From DASSNU01 sp035701265 (lineage in GTDB: Bacteria > Gemmatimonadota > Gemmatimonadetes > Gemmatimonadales > Gemmatimonadaceae), in contig DASSNU010000014.1 of assembly GCA_035701265.1 (NCBI GenBank), positions 57,070 through 121,069 on the forward strand: a stretch of 64,000 nucleotides of DNA, read 5' to 3'. Under the pieces are notes generated by a model. It ran no database searches, was not told the DNA's origin, and was given only the letters and a program-made list of their open reading frames with translations. This document shows positions 1 through 8,157 of this stretch, in pieces; the stretch's first letter is position 1, and each line of letters opens with the position of its first letter. The position numbers and the translations under genes are program-made.

Positions 1-687
1 CGGCGCACGGCGGTAGACGTCGGGGTAGACGCGCAGCGAGTCACGCTCGATCTCCGCCAGATCGTATCGGATCTCCAGCGGGACAGCTTCGGCCAGCACT
101 ACCGTGCGCGTCCGCGTGCGGCTGGCGAGCACGCTGTCCATTTCCTGCTCACTGATGTCCGCTCCGACCACTCGCTGGAGCAAGAGCGCCAGCACGATCG
201 CGTCGTCGTTCGCCATCCGCACGCACCCGTGCGATGCCGCGGAGCCGAGCGACTGCTCGGCGGGAGTCCCATGGATGAAGTAGCTCGGCTTGAAGAGCAG
301 CTTCACGCGCCCCATGGGATTCGCCGGCCCCGGCGGCGTGACGCGTTCGTTCCTCGCCCACGCGGCGTCGGGAGGATACCACCATGGGTTCCACTCGGCG
401 CGCGTGATGCTGAACGAGCCCAGCGGGGTCCGGTAGCCCGGCATGCCGACCGCCGTGAGGTACCGGGCGATCACGCTGTCATCGAGGATGACGCTCAACC
501 TGTACGCGGGGACGTTGAGATCGAGCCGGATCCCCTCTCCGCGCACAGCGACGGTGCCGGCGTGGTACGGCGCGATCCCGATCGCGTCCTCCATGCCGGT
601 CGGACGCGCAGGCGCACAGAGCAGTGCCGTGGCGACCACGGCTGCCAGAAGACGCGACATCGTCGTTGCTGTCTGAAGACGCGTCAT
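1..687 (-). CDS. L,D-transpeptidase (YkuD fold), 3' end outside window
   Basis: This gene runs off the left edge, so only its first 229 codons are visible. The protein starts with a secretion signal (residues about 10-28). The YkuD active-site signature SHGCVRM lies at residues 152-158, with catalytic Cys155, and the upstream conserved histidine is in YFIHG near residue 139. Enzymes of this family cross-link peptidoglycan through L,D-peptide bonds or anchor proteins to it, in the periplasm. I chose the ATG at 687 because GGAAG sits 7 bases upstream; a second in-frame ATG at 660 would also leave the signal peptide intact. The catalytic motif makes the family assignment firm, while the exact substrate cannot be told. 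Confidence 0.9.
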   Translation of the reverse strand, partial: MTRLQTATTMSRLLAAVVATALLCAPARPTGMEDAIGIAPYHAGTVAVRGEGIRLDLNVPAYRLSVILDDSVIARYLTAVGMPGYRTPLGSFSITRAEWNPWWYPPDAAWARNERVTPPGPANPMGRVKLLFKPSYFIHGTPAEQSLGSAASHGCVRMANDDAIVLALLLQRVVGADISEQEMDSVLASRTRTRTVVLAEAVPLEIRYDLAEIERDSLRVYPDVYRRAP

Positions 688-1040
688 CGTCGCTTCCACG
701 GTCGACTTTCGGAGCGGCGTGCGACAACGCGCGCGGGGCGGCGAGCGCGTCCCACACACTTCCCCCTGCGCGCCGGTGCACGGCGGACGACGAACGATGC
801 ACGAGTCGCACCGGCGAATCCATCGGGAGCGCGCGCCAGGCTCTGTGGGGCATCCCCGTACAGAGCATCGTGATTTCTTCCGACAGACAGTGCGCTGCCG
901 CGCGGCGATCTTTCACGTGAGCCCCACACGCGTCACCGATGGACACCGGCCAGCTCCGCGGCCGGCACTCGACCGCATCTCGACGGAGCGTGCAGTACGG
1001 ATGCGGTGCCGTGAAGATCGTCGCATGACAGGAGCGAATC
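688..1040. other. intergenic region, no gene recognised
   Basis: About 350 bases separate the L,D-transpeptidase start from the next plus-strand start. Reading frames cross it on both strands, but their products are arginine- and alanine-rich shadows without recognisable domains. AGGAG at about 1029-1033 serves the start at 1041. Confidence 0.5.
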
Positions 1041-1664
1041 ATGCATGCCTCTCCACAACCACTCAACAGAGCTGCGCCGGTGCGCCCGCCGATGTCGCTA
1101 CCGCCTGCCGTGCTGGCGGCGGCGTGGCCGGAGATTCGCGTGATCGGCATCCACGTCTGCCCAGCTCACCACGACCGCGCCCACAACAGGCGCGTGCACG
1201 CCTGCGTGCACCTCGGCAGGCTGCTGCCAGTCGATGTCCGCGTGGAAGTGCTGCCAGGAGACGCGGCTGCGGACGACGCGCGCGGTCATCGCATGTTCAG
1301 CATCCACTCGTATCACAATGGCAGCTATCTATTCGAGGCCACCCTTCCTGCGGATGAGCTGATGGGTGAGGACGGCCTTGTAGTGCGCGTCTCGCCGCGC
1401 GCGCAGCTCAGGACGACCGCCGCACCGGCGCCGGTGATCGCGCGGGCGCCGGCATACGCTCCGGATGAGCGCGACGCCAGCCGCCGCGATGACGCGCCCG
1501 CGGGAGCGCTCGTCACGAGCGAGACCATCTCCACGCGCGACCGGAGGGAGACAGGATCGCCGGCGATGGTCGCAGGGCCGGTGACGCGCGGCGCGAGCAT
1601 GCTGAACGTGTCGGGCGCGCCGTACGCGGTGTCGACGCAGGCCGAGCGCGCCGAGGTGATGTGA
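1041..1664 (+). pseudogene. fragment resembling the C-terminal domain of alpha-glucan phosphorylase
   Basis: Residues 28-118 resemble the C-terminal beta domain of the alpha-glucan phosphorylase (GlgP-like) family. I see a Trp before the first strand, then HLGRLLPVDVRVEVLPGD, then a YLFEATLP strand and a final VVRVSP strand. The catalytic and pyridoxal-phosphate parts of a phosphorylase, several hundred residues, are absent upstream. The ATG has a good AGGAG ribosome site 7 bases away, so a short product may still be made. After residue about 125 the frame runs antisense through a remnant of another gene, so the last 80 residues are probably not original coding sequence. The family match is from memory of the family pattern only. 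Confidence 0.45.
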
Positions 1665-1665
1665 T
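1490..1665 (-). pseudogene. decayed partial copy of the neighbouring lipoprotein gene
   Basis: On the minus strand this stretch encodes a peptide with the pattern VDT-Y-A-DTF--L, then VT, IAG, S-VE-VSL-TS and RR. The same pattern occurs in the middle of the intact lipoprotein gene at 1809-2822, where the matching DNA is about 2497-2635. Similarity is visible at both DNA and protein level, so it is a diverged paralogous fragment. No signal peptide, start or membrane segments remain. Confidence 0.6.
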
Positions 1666-1808
1666 CGCGGACGCGCGAGCCCTCGCGCGTCCCCCGATCT
1701 CGCGGCGCGCTCACGCAGGGCGGATGGCATCGTGCCCGTGCTCCGGGGATCACCAAGAGCGCCACTCATGAGGACTGCAGGCGCTCGAGCGCGGCACGGC
1801 GTGTCGCG

Positions 1809-2822
1809 TCAGAGTCGCGGAATGATGATGTCCGCCGGGAACAGTGCGTAGAACACCAGGATGACTCCCGCCGCGAGCGGGAGTGCGTTGGCGAACGTTT
1901 CCCAGAGCAGCAGGCTCGAGGGACGCCACCAGCCCGACCGCCACCAGACGTCGCTGTCATCGGCGAAGGGCCACAGCACCTCGCGCACGCGGTAGATCTC
2001 CCACGCGACGAAGTAGACGAAGATGAGGATCCACCAGAGGCCGAAAGCGACGCGCACCGGCTCGCTCGCGAATCCGGTGATGCAGAGCGCCGCCGAGATG
2101 TCCGCGAGCGTCTGTCCCACCGCGTGGGGAACGCTCTGCCCGGTGCGCCAGAAGAGCGCGATGATCACGAGAGCAGCGATACTCCGCGCGATGATGTAGA
2201 GCCATTGTGCTCTCCAGTACGGGCTCCTTGCGCTGGCACTCGAGGTGTCGCCTGCCGCTTCCGACGCCGTGACACCGAACGTCAAGTCGGCGCGGAACGC
2301 CGGCGCCGCACGTGCGCGCGGTGACGCCGCCGCTGCGGAGTCCCATGACATCAGTAGCGTGACGCCGCGATCACCGCGGCCGCGCCAGAAGAGGCGTCGC
2401 TGGTGACTCCCGATCGGCCCGTGCCGTAGCTTCACGTCCGGCTCCCCGAGCCTGCGGCGGAGCCGCGCCTCCGCGCGGCGTACGCCCACCGAATCGGTGC
2501 TCGTGAGCGAGACCCTCTCCACGTGCGACCAGATGGGGACGCGCTCGCCAGCCATTATCGGCGTACTGGTGACGGACACCACGAGCTGGCCGAACGTGTC
2601 GAGCGCGCGGTACGTGGTGTCGACGTACCCCACGTAGGGCTCGATGGCGAGATGGTAGCGCGTGTCCTCCACGTGCCGCGACCACATACCGAGCTCGATG
2701 CCAGGCACGTAGTCGGCGAGCGCCGCGTCACGCGCCGGATCGGGGACGACGAACAACTCGCTGCACGCAGCGAGGAGGGGGAGGAGCAGAAGCGCCCGTG
2801 GAAGGCGGGTGCGCGCTCTCAC
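1809..2822 (-). CDS. lipoprotein with C-terminal membrane segments, function unknown
   Basis: The protein has a lipoprotein signal ending in LLAAC, a middle soluble region of about 180 residues, and a C-terminal part with about four hydrophobic segments (near YIIARSIAALVIIALF, the LWWILIFVYFVAW stretch and LPLAAGVILVFYALF). I do not recognise a family. I place the start at the GTG at 2822, because it overlaps the stop of the upstream gene as GTGA, a typical coupling signal, and puts the signal peptide at the N-terminus. A longer ATG start at 2861 would place 13 extra residues before it. A diverged partial copy of its middle part lies downstream at about 1490-1665. Confidence 0.7.
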   Translation of the reverse strand: MRARTRLPRALLLLPLLAACSELFVVPDPARDAALADYVPGIELGMWSRHVEDTRYHLAIEPYVGYVDTTYRALDTFGQLVVSVTSTPIMAGERVPIWSHVERVSLTSTDSVGVRRAEARLRRRLGEPDVKLRHGPIGSHQRRLFWRGRGDRGVTLLMSWDSAAAASPRARAAPAFRADLTFGVTASEAAGDTSSASARSPYWRAQWLYIIARSIAALVIIALFWRTGQSVPHAVGQTLADISAALCITGFASEPVRVAFGLWWILIFVYFVAWEIYRVREVLWPFADDSDVWWRSGWWRPSSLLLWETFANALPLAAGVILVFYALFPADIIIPRL

Positions 2823-3205
2823 GCAACAGGCGCGTTGGACCGTACCCGCCACCGTCGCCACGACACGGCGGCGAGATCGACCAGTCCATCACCAATGATC
2901 CATGCGGCGGCGGCGAGAAAGACACCGTGCCAGACCCCAGGAGCGAAGTACCTCCCGTCGTCAGGATACCAATGCGCGCTTCCCGCGAGAATCACGACGA
3001 CCACCAGGAGGGATGGGGCGTAGGCCGCGCGTCCTCTTCGGATCCAATGGAGCGCCGATACGGCCAGAGCCGCCCCAAACACCAGTGCGAAGTAACCCCA
3101 CTGGAGCGGTACTGCAGCGCGGGTGAGAACCAGTATCCCAACGAGGGCGACGCCCGGTGCGAGATTGAGGACGGGCAGCCATGGTGATTGCGGTGAGATA
3201 GTCAT
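2819..3205 (-). CDS. small integral membrane protein, function unknown
   Basis: The 128-residue product from the ATG at 3205 shows about four transmembrane segments (APGVALVGILVL, YFALVFGAALAVSAL, LLVVVVILAGSAHW and GVFLAAAAWIIGDGL). No family is recognised. It is the first gene of a two-gene unit with the lipoprotein, which starts inside its stop codon. Longer in-frame starts at 3262 and 3424 exist, but the added residues look non-coding. No strong ribosome site is visible at any of the three. Confidence 0.6.
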   Translation of the reverse strand: MTISPQSPWLPVLNLAPGVALVGILVLTRAAVPLQWGYFALVFGAALAVSALHWIRRGRAAYAPSLLVVVVILAGSAHWYPDDGRYFAPGVWHGVFLAAAAWIIGDGLVDLAAVSWRRWRVRSNAPVA

Positions 3206-3531
3206 GGGGTTTCGTGGCCAGAACGAAGCGGTGCTGGTTGAACCGGGAGGGTCATAGAGCATGATATGAATCGCGGAAACGCATGTTGCTGCGGTTGTCT
3301 TGCGAACTCTATTGGCACGCAGAATACTATGCGCGAATCTTGACGATTCTGCCACAGAGACAGATTGTCTCGGCCCCGGATAGATTTCCGCTGTCAGCCC
3401 CGCGCCAGCGAACGGCTCTCGCACTCGTCCTTTCGGTCGCGCGCTGCTCCGGATGCATAGGCTCCGGATCGCACTCGTGGCTGCCTTCAGCGCTGCTCAG
3501 GTCAGCCCGTCGCATCTCACGTTATCGCACC

Positions 3532-5013
3532 ATGAATCCGCTCCGCAGACTATCCTGCTATGGCGCCGTTACGCTTTGCGTGTTTGGTACCGCGTGCCGT
3601 GGGTCGGATGCCACCGCTCCTCGTTCTCCGTCGGGACTACATGTGCTCCAGGATGTCGTTACCGCCGACACGATTGGCGCCGTCCTGGCACCCCTTGTTG
3701 CGACCGTGACGGATGGACGGGCGCACCCCCTCGCCGGACAGCGCGTGCACTTTCACGTGCCCGTCGCGCAGGTCTTGCCGGTCCATATTCCGATGTTTCT
3801 GGTCGCCGACTCAGGCTCCGAACGCGTCGTGGACGCGGATGTCACGACAGATAACATGGGGCGGGCGACCGTCGGGATTGAGCTCGGCTCCTTCGCTGGC
3901 TCTACTGAGGTCGACGTCAGCCTGGATAGTCTCCGGGCCGTCGCACGGTACACGATCGAGCCGGGTCACGCTGTCAATATCACGGTCCAGCCAGCGGATA
4001 CCAGCCTGTACGTAGACGGCACCGCCGTTGTGCACGTCGCCGCGAAGGACCGAGGAGGGAATCCGGTCCTCACACCGGCGATCTTCACATCGACAGGGGC
4101 AGCGGTATCGGTCGATTCCACCGGCGCGGTTCACGGCGAGGACATCGGCCGTACCACGGTGAGGGCACAAGTAGATAGTGCCGCCGGTGAGGCTGCGTTC
4201 TCGGTTGTGCCACGCGGGAGAGTTGCCGTTTCACAAGCGGACGGCGACTTGTCCGCTGATACCGCCGTCTTTGTCGTGGAGCTGGACGGTAGCAGCGCCA
4301 CGCCGGTCTACGTGGGTCGGGCGCTCGGCATACTCGCGGAACTTGACCCAACGTGGTCGCCGAACGGGCAGGAGTTGGCGTTCGTCTCAGAATTCCCGTT
4401 GTTTGCTCTTCATGTCACGACGGTGCCTGGGACACCCGAGCCGGTTCTGTCGGATGACGTCCTCAGAGGCCAGCGCGCGCCGGTATACTCACCGGATGCT
4501 TCTTGGATCTACTTCTCGGCAAGCCCTACGTCTTTCACCTACCACCAACTGTGGCGACTACACCCGGATGGCACCGGACTCGACTCCCTTACGGCGTCCA
4601 ACGGCGACGATGACCTGCAGGACAATTGGCCGTCGCCTTCTCCAGATGGGACGCGAATCGCTTTCATCTCGAATCGCACAGGCATCCAGCGCTTGTTCTT
4701 CCTCGATCTCGCGACCGGGGCACTCACGCCTGCGGAAATTGCGGCTCGTAGCGTACGGTGGGCGCCCTCCGGAGAGACCCTCGCGTACGTGACCGCCGAC
4801 GGCCTCGAGCTCCACGTGGTGCAGACGGATGGAAGCGGCGAACGCGTGCTACTTGCGGCCAGTTCCATCGAGCCTGCGTTCAGTTGGTCTCCAGACGGAG
4901 CATGGATCATTGCACGAGTGCCCGGCCATCTTTCGCTCGTGCGTGTTTCCGATGGCCTGGTGCTTCCTCTCGCGCCAATGCGTGCATTCCACGAGCCGAG
5001 TTGGATGCCCTGA
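3532..5013 (+). CDS. lipoprotein with Ig-like domains and a TolB-type beta-propeller
   Basis: The start at 3532 gives a lipoprotein signal ending FGTAC. Residues about 35-145 look like an Ig-fold domain, and about 148-230 resemble a bacterial Big_2 domain (substitution and GRTTVRAQ near its end). The C-terminal half carries five PD40-like propeller motifs, recognisable by WSPNGQELAFVS, YSPDASWIYFS, PSPDGTRIAFIS, WAPSGETLAYV and WSPDGAWIIAR. Such proteins are exported and usually bind partners or glycans at the envelope; the specific role is unknown. The gene has visibly lower GC than its flanks. An upstream in-frame start at 3283 exists but would bury the signal peptide. Confidence 0.75.
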   Translation: MNPLRRLSCYGAVTLCVFGTACRGSDATAPRSPSGLHVLQDVVTADTIGAVLAPLVATVTDGRAHPLAGQRVHFHVPVAQVLPVHIPMFLVADSGSERVVDADVTTDNMGRATVGIELGSFAGSTEVDVSLDSLRAVARYTIEPGHAVNITVQPADTSLYVDGTAVVHVAAKDRGGNPVLTPAIFTSTGAAVSVDSTGAVHGEDIGRTTVRAQVDSAAGEAAFSVVPRGRVAVSQADGDLSADTAVFVVELDGSSATPVYVGRALGILAELDPTWSPNGQELAFVSEFPLFALHVTTVPGTPEPVLSDDVLRGQRAPVYSPDASWIYFSASPTSFTYHQLWRLHPDGTGLDSLTASNGDDDLQDNWPSPSPDGTRIAFISNRTGIQRLFFLDLATGALTPAEIAARSVRWAPSGETLAYVTADGLELHVVQTDGSGERVLLAASSIEPAFSWSPDGAWIIARVPGHLSLVRVSDGLVLPLAPMRAFHEPSWMP

Positions 5014-5074
5014 TGTCCCGGCCTGATGCGACGCCGGTCGCAGGGTGTTCTCGGTTCGTCGACTAGCCTCGCCG

Positions 5075-6406
5075 TTACCGCACCCAGCGAATCGCACCGT
5101 GCAATGCGGCCGTCGCACCGTCACAATGCTGCTCGAAGCGCAGCTCGAGTGCTATGAGCGCTCCGCTCTGGTATGTCACGTGATCCACCACGAACCACCC
5201 CGCGACCGTGGTACAGGTTCGTTCACTCGTGGACCAGATCACGCCGCCCTTCGTTGGGTTGTGCTCTCCGACACGATGCAGGTCAGGGTAGTACCCTCGC
5301 TGAAGAGTAGGTATCGAATTCATACCCAGAAACTGGCCGCCCTCCCCGGCCACGCTCACGATCGCTTGATTGCTGTCCGCCACCACACTGATGGGTGCGT
5401 CAGGCGGCGTGTAAAGAACGCTCTGGCCCTCGCCGATCGCATCCCCGGGCTCGCTCTCCAGGTACACGTAGTTCCCGGTTGGCGGAATCGAATCGAGCGA
5501 CGGGCGCCAGAGATCGGGTGGGGCCGGTGAAACTGGCCCCGGCGGGGCAGTGGTGTCCTGCGCGTCCCAATGCACAACGCCGTGCAGTGCGCCTGTTGCG
5601 CCTTCGCAGCGTTGGTCGAAATGGAGGTGGATGGCCGTCAGCTGCGCGTTGTTGTACGCAACGCTATCGATGGTGAAGGAGGATTCCGTCAGGCTGCTGC
5701 ATTCCGGTCCAGGACCGAACCAGTTCAGCGCCCCCTTGGTCGTGTCGGTTCGAAAGTGTTGGACGTCGCCATACGCCCCTGCTTCGAGCAGCGGGCGGAA
5801 TCCCGGCGTCAAGAACTGCGCGGTCCACTGTTCATCGCCGACAATGCCCAGCAAGAGGAAGCCCTCGTCCGCTGTCACCGTGAGGGTCGCGTTCGCTTGG
5901 TTATACGAATACGTGCCCCCCAGCCCCACGGGATCCCCGGGGTCGCTCTGGAGAGAGATACCGTTTGGCACGCCGTCAAATGCGTGGACATCAAAGGATG
6001 CGCTGACGCCGCTCTCGAGCCCCGGTGCATCTGCCGTCAACGTAAAGCCGCGGCCTGCGCGGTCGATGGTTAGATCATCGAAGATGGCAGCGCCGTGAAC
6101 GGCAGCTCGGGTGAGCGTTCCTCCAAGCACAGCCCCTGGAGCCCCGCTTCCAGGAGTGATGTGAAGCGTGATGTCAGCGCTCGACGAGATGAGGATGTTG
6201 CCAAGGGAATCCCGTGCTTTGACCTCGACGGGCGCCATGGTGCCGTGGGCAAGGATGCCGCCAGGCTGAACGGTGAATGCCAGTCCGCCAGGTGATCGAG
6301 TCGCAGGGCCGGCGGAGTCCGATCGGCACGCACCGAGGGAAAGCACCACGATCGCCATGGTGCCGCACATGATCGTTGCGCCCGCAACAATGGCGCGAGC
6401 TTTCAT
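5075..6406 (-). CDS. surface lipoprotein with Ig-like domain and two copies of a C-terminal repeat domain
   Basis: The start at 6406 has AAGAGG upstream and gives a lipoprotein signal ending LSLGAC. An Ig-like domain (residues about 25-130) is followed by two homologous domains of about 140 residues. Both carry the elements SDPGDP or SEPGDA, a KGAL-W or KGGVIW strand, an internal Cys, a VDSVAY or VDHVTY strand, and a closing LHFDQRCEGATGALHG or LRFEQHCDGATAALHG motif. The closing motif is one I associate with uncharacterised secreted proteins. It converges with the propeller lipoprotein at 3532-5013, with 61 bases between. It is probably exported and surface-exposed, with unknown ligand. Confidence 0.7.
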   Translation of the reverse strand: MKARAIVAGATIMCGTMAIVVLSLGACRSDSAGPATRSPGGLAFTVQPGGILAHGTMAPVEVKARDSLGNILISSSADITLHITPGSGAPGAVLGGTLTRAAVHGAAIFDDLTIDRAGRGFTLTADAPGLESGVSASFDVHAFDGVPNGISLQSDPGDPVGLGGTYSYNQANATLTVTADEGFLLLGIVGDEQWTAQFLTPGFRPLLEAGAYGDVQHFRTDTTKGALNWFGPGPECSSLTESSFTIDSVAYNNAQLTAIHLHFDQRCEGATGALHGVVHWDAQDTTAPPGPVSPAPPDLWRPSLDSIPPTGNYVYLESEPGDAIGEGQSVLYTPPDAPISVVADSNQAIVSVAGEGGQFLGMNSIPTLQRGYYPDLHRVGEHNPTKGGVIWSTSERTCTTVAGWFVVDHVTYQSGALIALELRFEQHCDGATAALHGAIRWVR

Positions 6407-7013
6407 CGTGCAACCTCTTGAGGAGGAGAAATCATGGAAGCGAGCTACCGTCCGACACAGCGGTAGCATACCGATCACAGCGATGTACGAGAGAGCAAGA
6501 TCAGGCAGCGGAGCCTTGACCTCCGGTCACAGCGCGGAGCAACGGCAGGTGAACAACCTTTACCCGACAGCGGGCAGCGTCAAGCCTGAGATTGGCACAT
6601 CGCGGAAACGTTTGGCGCTGATTGTGCCGCCTTGCGGATGATCACGATTGGCTCTCATCAGCTGCGGTGAGCGCCGAGACTGATATCCGGGTGCTCGACG
6701 ATTCGCGGCTTGGCAGCGAAACTACCACGATTCCAACCAGATGAACTCGGATCTCCGACGGGAAAATCCAGACATGCACCGTTCATCGAGGTGAACCGGT
6801 TCCTGGCTCGCCAACAATCTCGTGCGAGCTGGCGTAAGCTCCAGCGCCCCTCTCCCCCCACCCCCCTCCCCCTCCCCCCCGCACAAACGCTAGTTTCCCT
6901 ATCTCTGTCCTATTCCGACAGACACCCGGCTCCCAGGGCTCCCCTCGCAGGGGCGCCCCGCCGGGCATGGCCACAACGCTCGTCGCACTGCAACCCGCGT
7001 CGCCAGGAGCACG
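6407..7013. other. long intergenic region with a C-rich tract
   Basis: About 600 bases lie between the start of the tandem-domain lipoprotein and the DUF305 gene. No frame on either strand has a recognisable product. A pyrimidine tract of roughly 40 bases, mostly C, lies at about 6842-6882. The promoters of both divergent genes must lie here, but I cannot pick convincing boxes. Confidence 0.5.
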
Positions 7014-7952
7014 ATGCCCATGACGAACACTCCCTCTGGCGCGATTACCACCGGCCCGGCTCCGGCAGAGCGCTCCACCCTGCGCTCCCGCGCCAGCCTC
7101 CGGCACCAGACTCTCACCGCCGTCGCGCAGTACGCCCTCTCGAGCGCCACGATGACCGCCGCCGCGGCCGCCGCGGCGGTCACCATCGCGATGGCCGCCC
7201 CTGCCTCCGCCCGCGCCCAGGGCTCCGACCAGCCCAAGCCGGCGCAGCAGCCCACGCACGAACACCATCAGGGCTCCCAGGCCGGGCAGAACTCCCAGAG
7301 CATGGCTGGCATGCCCGGGATGTCCGGGATGGCCGCACAGTCCGACACCGGTGGCGCGTGGCGCCCGGTCACTGCTTCGGACTCCGCCGCGGTGGCCCGC
7401 GCGCGCGCCGATTCCATGCGTCACCCGTACACCGACGCGGACATCCGCTTCATGTCGGGGATGATCGCCCATCACGCGCAGGCGATCGTCATGGCGCGCT
7501 GGGCGCCCACGCACGGCGCCAGCCAGACGGTGCAGACGCTCTGCGCGCGGATCATCAACGCGCAGCAGGACGAGATCCGCACCATGCAGGGGTGGCTTCG
7601 CGACCGGATGCTCCCGGTGCCCGAAGCCAGGCCCATGCCCATGAAGATGGTCATGAACGGCCAGGAGCACATGATGCTCATGCCCGGCATGCTCACCGAC
7701 GAGCAGATGCACCAGCTCGACGCCGCGCGTGGACCGGAGTTCGATCAGCTCTTCCTCAAGTTCATGATCCAGCACCACACGGGCGCCGTCTCCATGGTGC
7801 GCGATCTCTTCGCCACCAACGGCGCCGCGCAGGATGAGCTGGTCTTCAAGCTGGCCAACGACATCCAGGTGGACCAGAAGACCGAGATCAAGCGCATGCA
7901 GCGGATGCTCGTGGATGCCACCCTGGGCAGCGATGAGCCCGGCGCGCAGTGA
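7014..7952 (+). CDS. DUF305 family secreted protein
   Basis: The protein begins with a long export region (hydrophobic stretch near residues 45-68), a His/Met-rich linker (HEHHQG, and repeats of MAGMPGMSGM), and then two halves of the DUF305 helical domain. The diagnostic motifs FMSGMIAHHAQAIVMA and FMIQHHTGAVSMV are both present. DUF305 proteins are ferritin-like and often linked to copper or other metals, which the His and Met richness supports. AGGAG lies 4 bases before the ATG at 7014 and 10 bases before a second ATG at 7020. It is followed in the same direction by the LVIVD-repeat protein. Confidence 0.88.
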   Translation: MPMTNTPSGAITTGPAPAERSTLRSRASLRHQTLTAVAQYALSSATMTAAAAAAAVTIAMAAPASARAQGSDQPKPAQQPTHEHHQGSQAGQNSQSMAGMPGMSGMAAQSDTGGAWRPVTASDSAAVARARADSMRHPYTDADIRFMSGMIAHHAQAIVMARWAPTHGASQTVQTLCARIINAQQDEIRTMQGWLRDRMLPVPEARPMPMKMVMNGQEHMMLMPGMLTDEQMHQLDAARGPEFDQLFLKFMIQHHTGAVSMVRDLFATNGAAQDELVFKLANDIQVDQKTEIKRMQRMLVDATLGSDEPGAQ

Positions 7953-8157
7953 TCGCACCCCCGGCGCGCCCGATCCTCAATCCTTCTTTATGTCGCGCTG
8001 CATGTCGTGCGCGACGTGGGTGCTCCACGTCGCGCGTGGTCTCGCGCGTGATGGTCGTCGCGCGCGTGCGGCGTGAGATGCAGTCCCGATTGGTGCTCCT
8101 TGCATGACCGTTTCCCGTTTCCCGTCCGTCCCCCGTATCCTGTACCAGGAGTCTGAC

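Noticed and set aside
3268..6636. ATCGCGGAAACG shared by both ends of the lower-GC block at 3.3-6.6 kb
   Set aside because: Twelve identical bases are expected by chance in a 64-kb window, and the similarity beyond them is weak, so it does not support an insertion boundary.
6842..6882. C-rich tract considered as a regulatory or structural element
   Set aside because: It has no pairing partner nearby and no link to a start. It may be only a compositional run.
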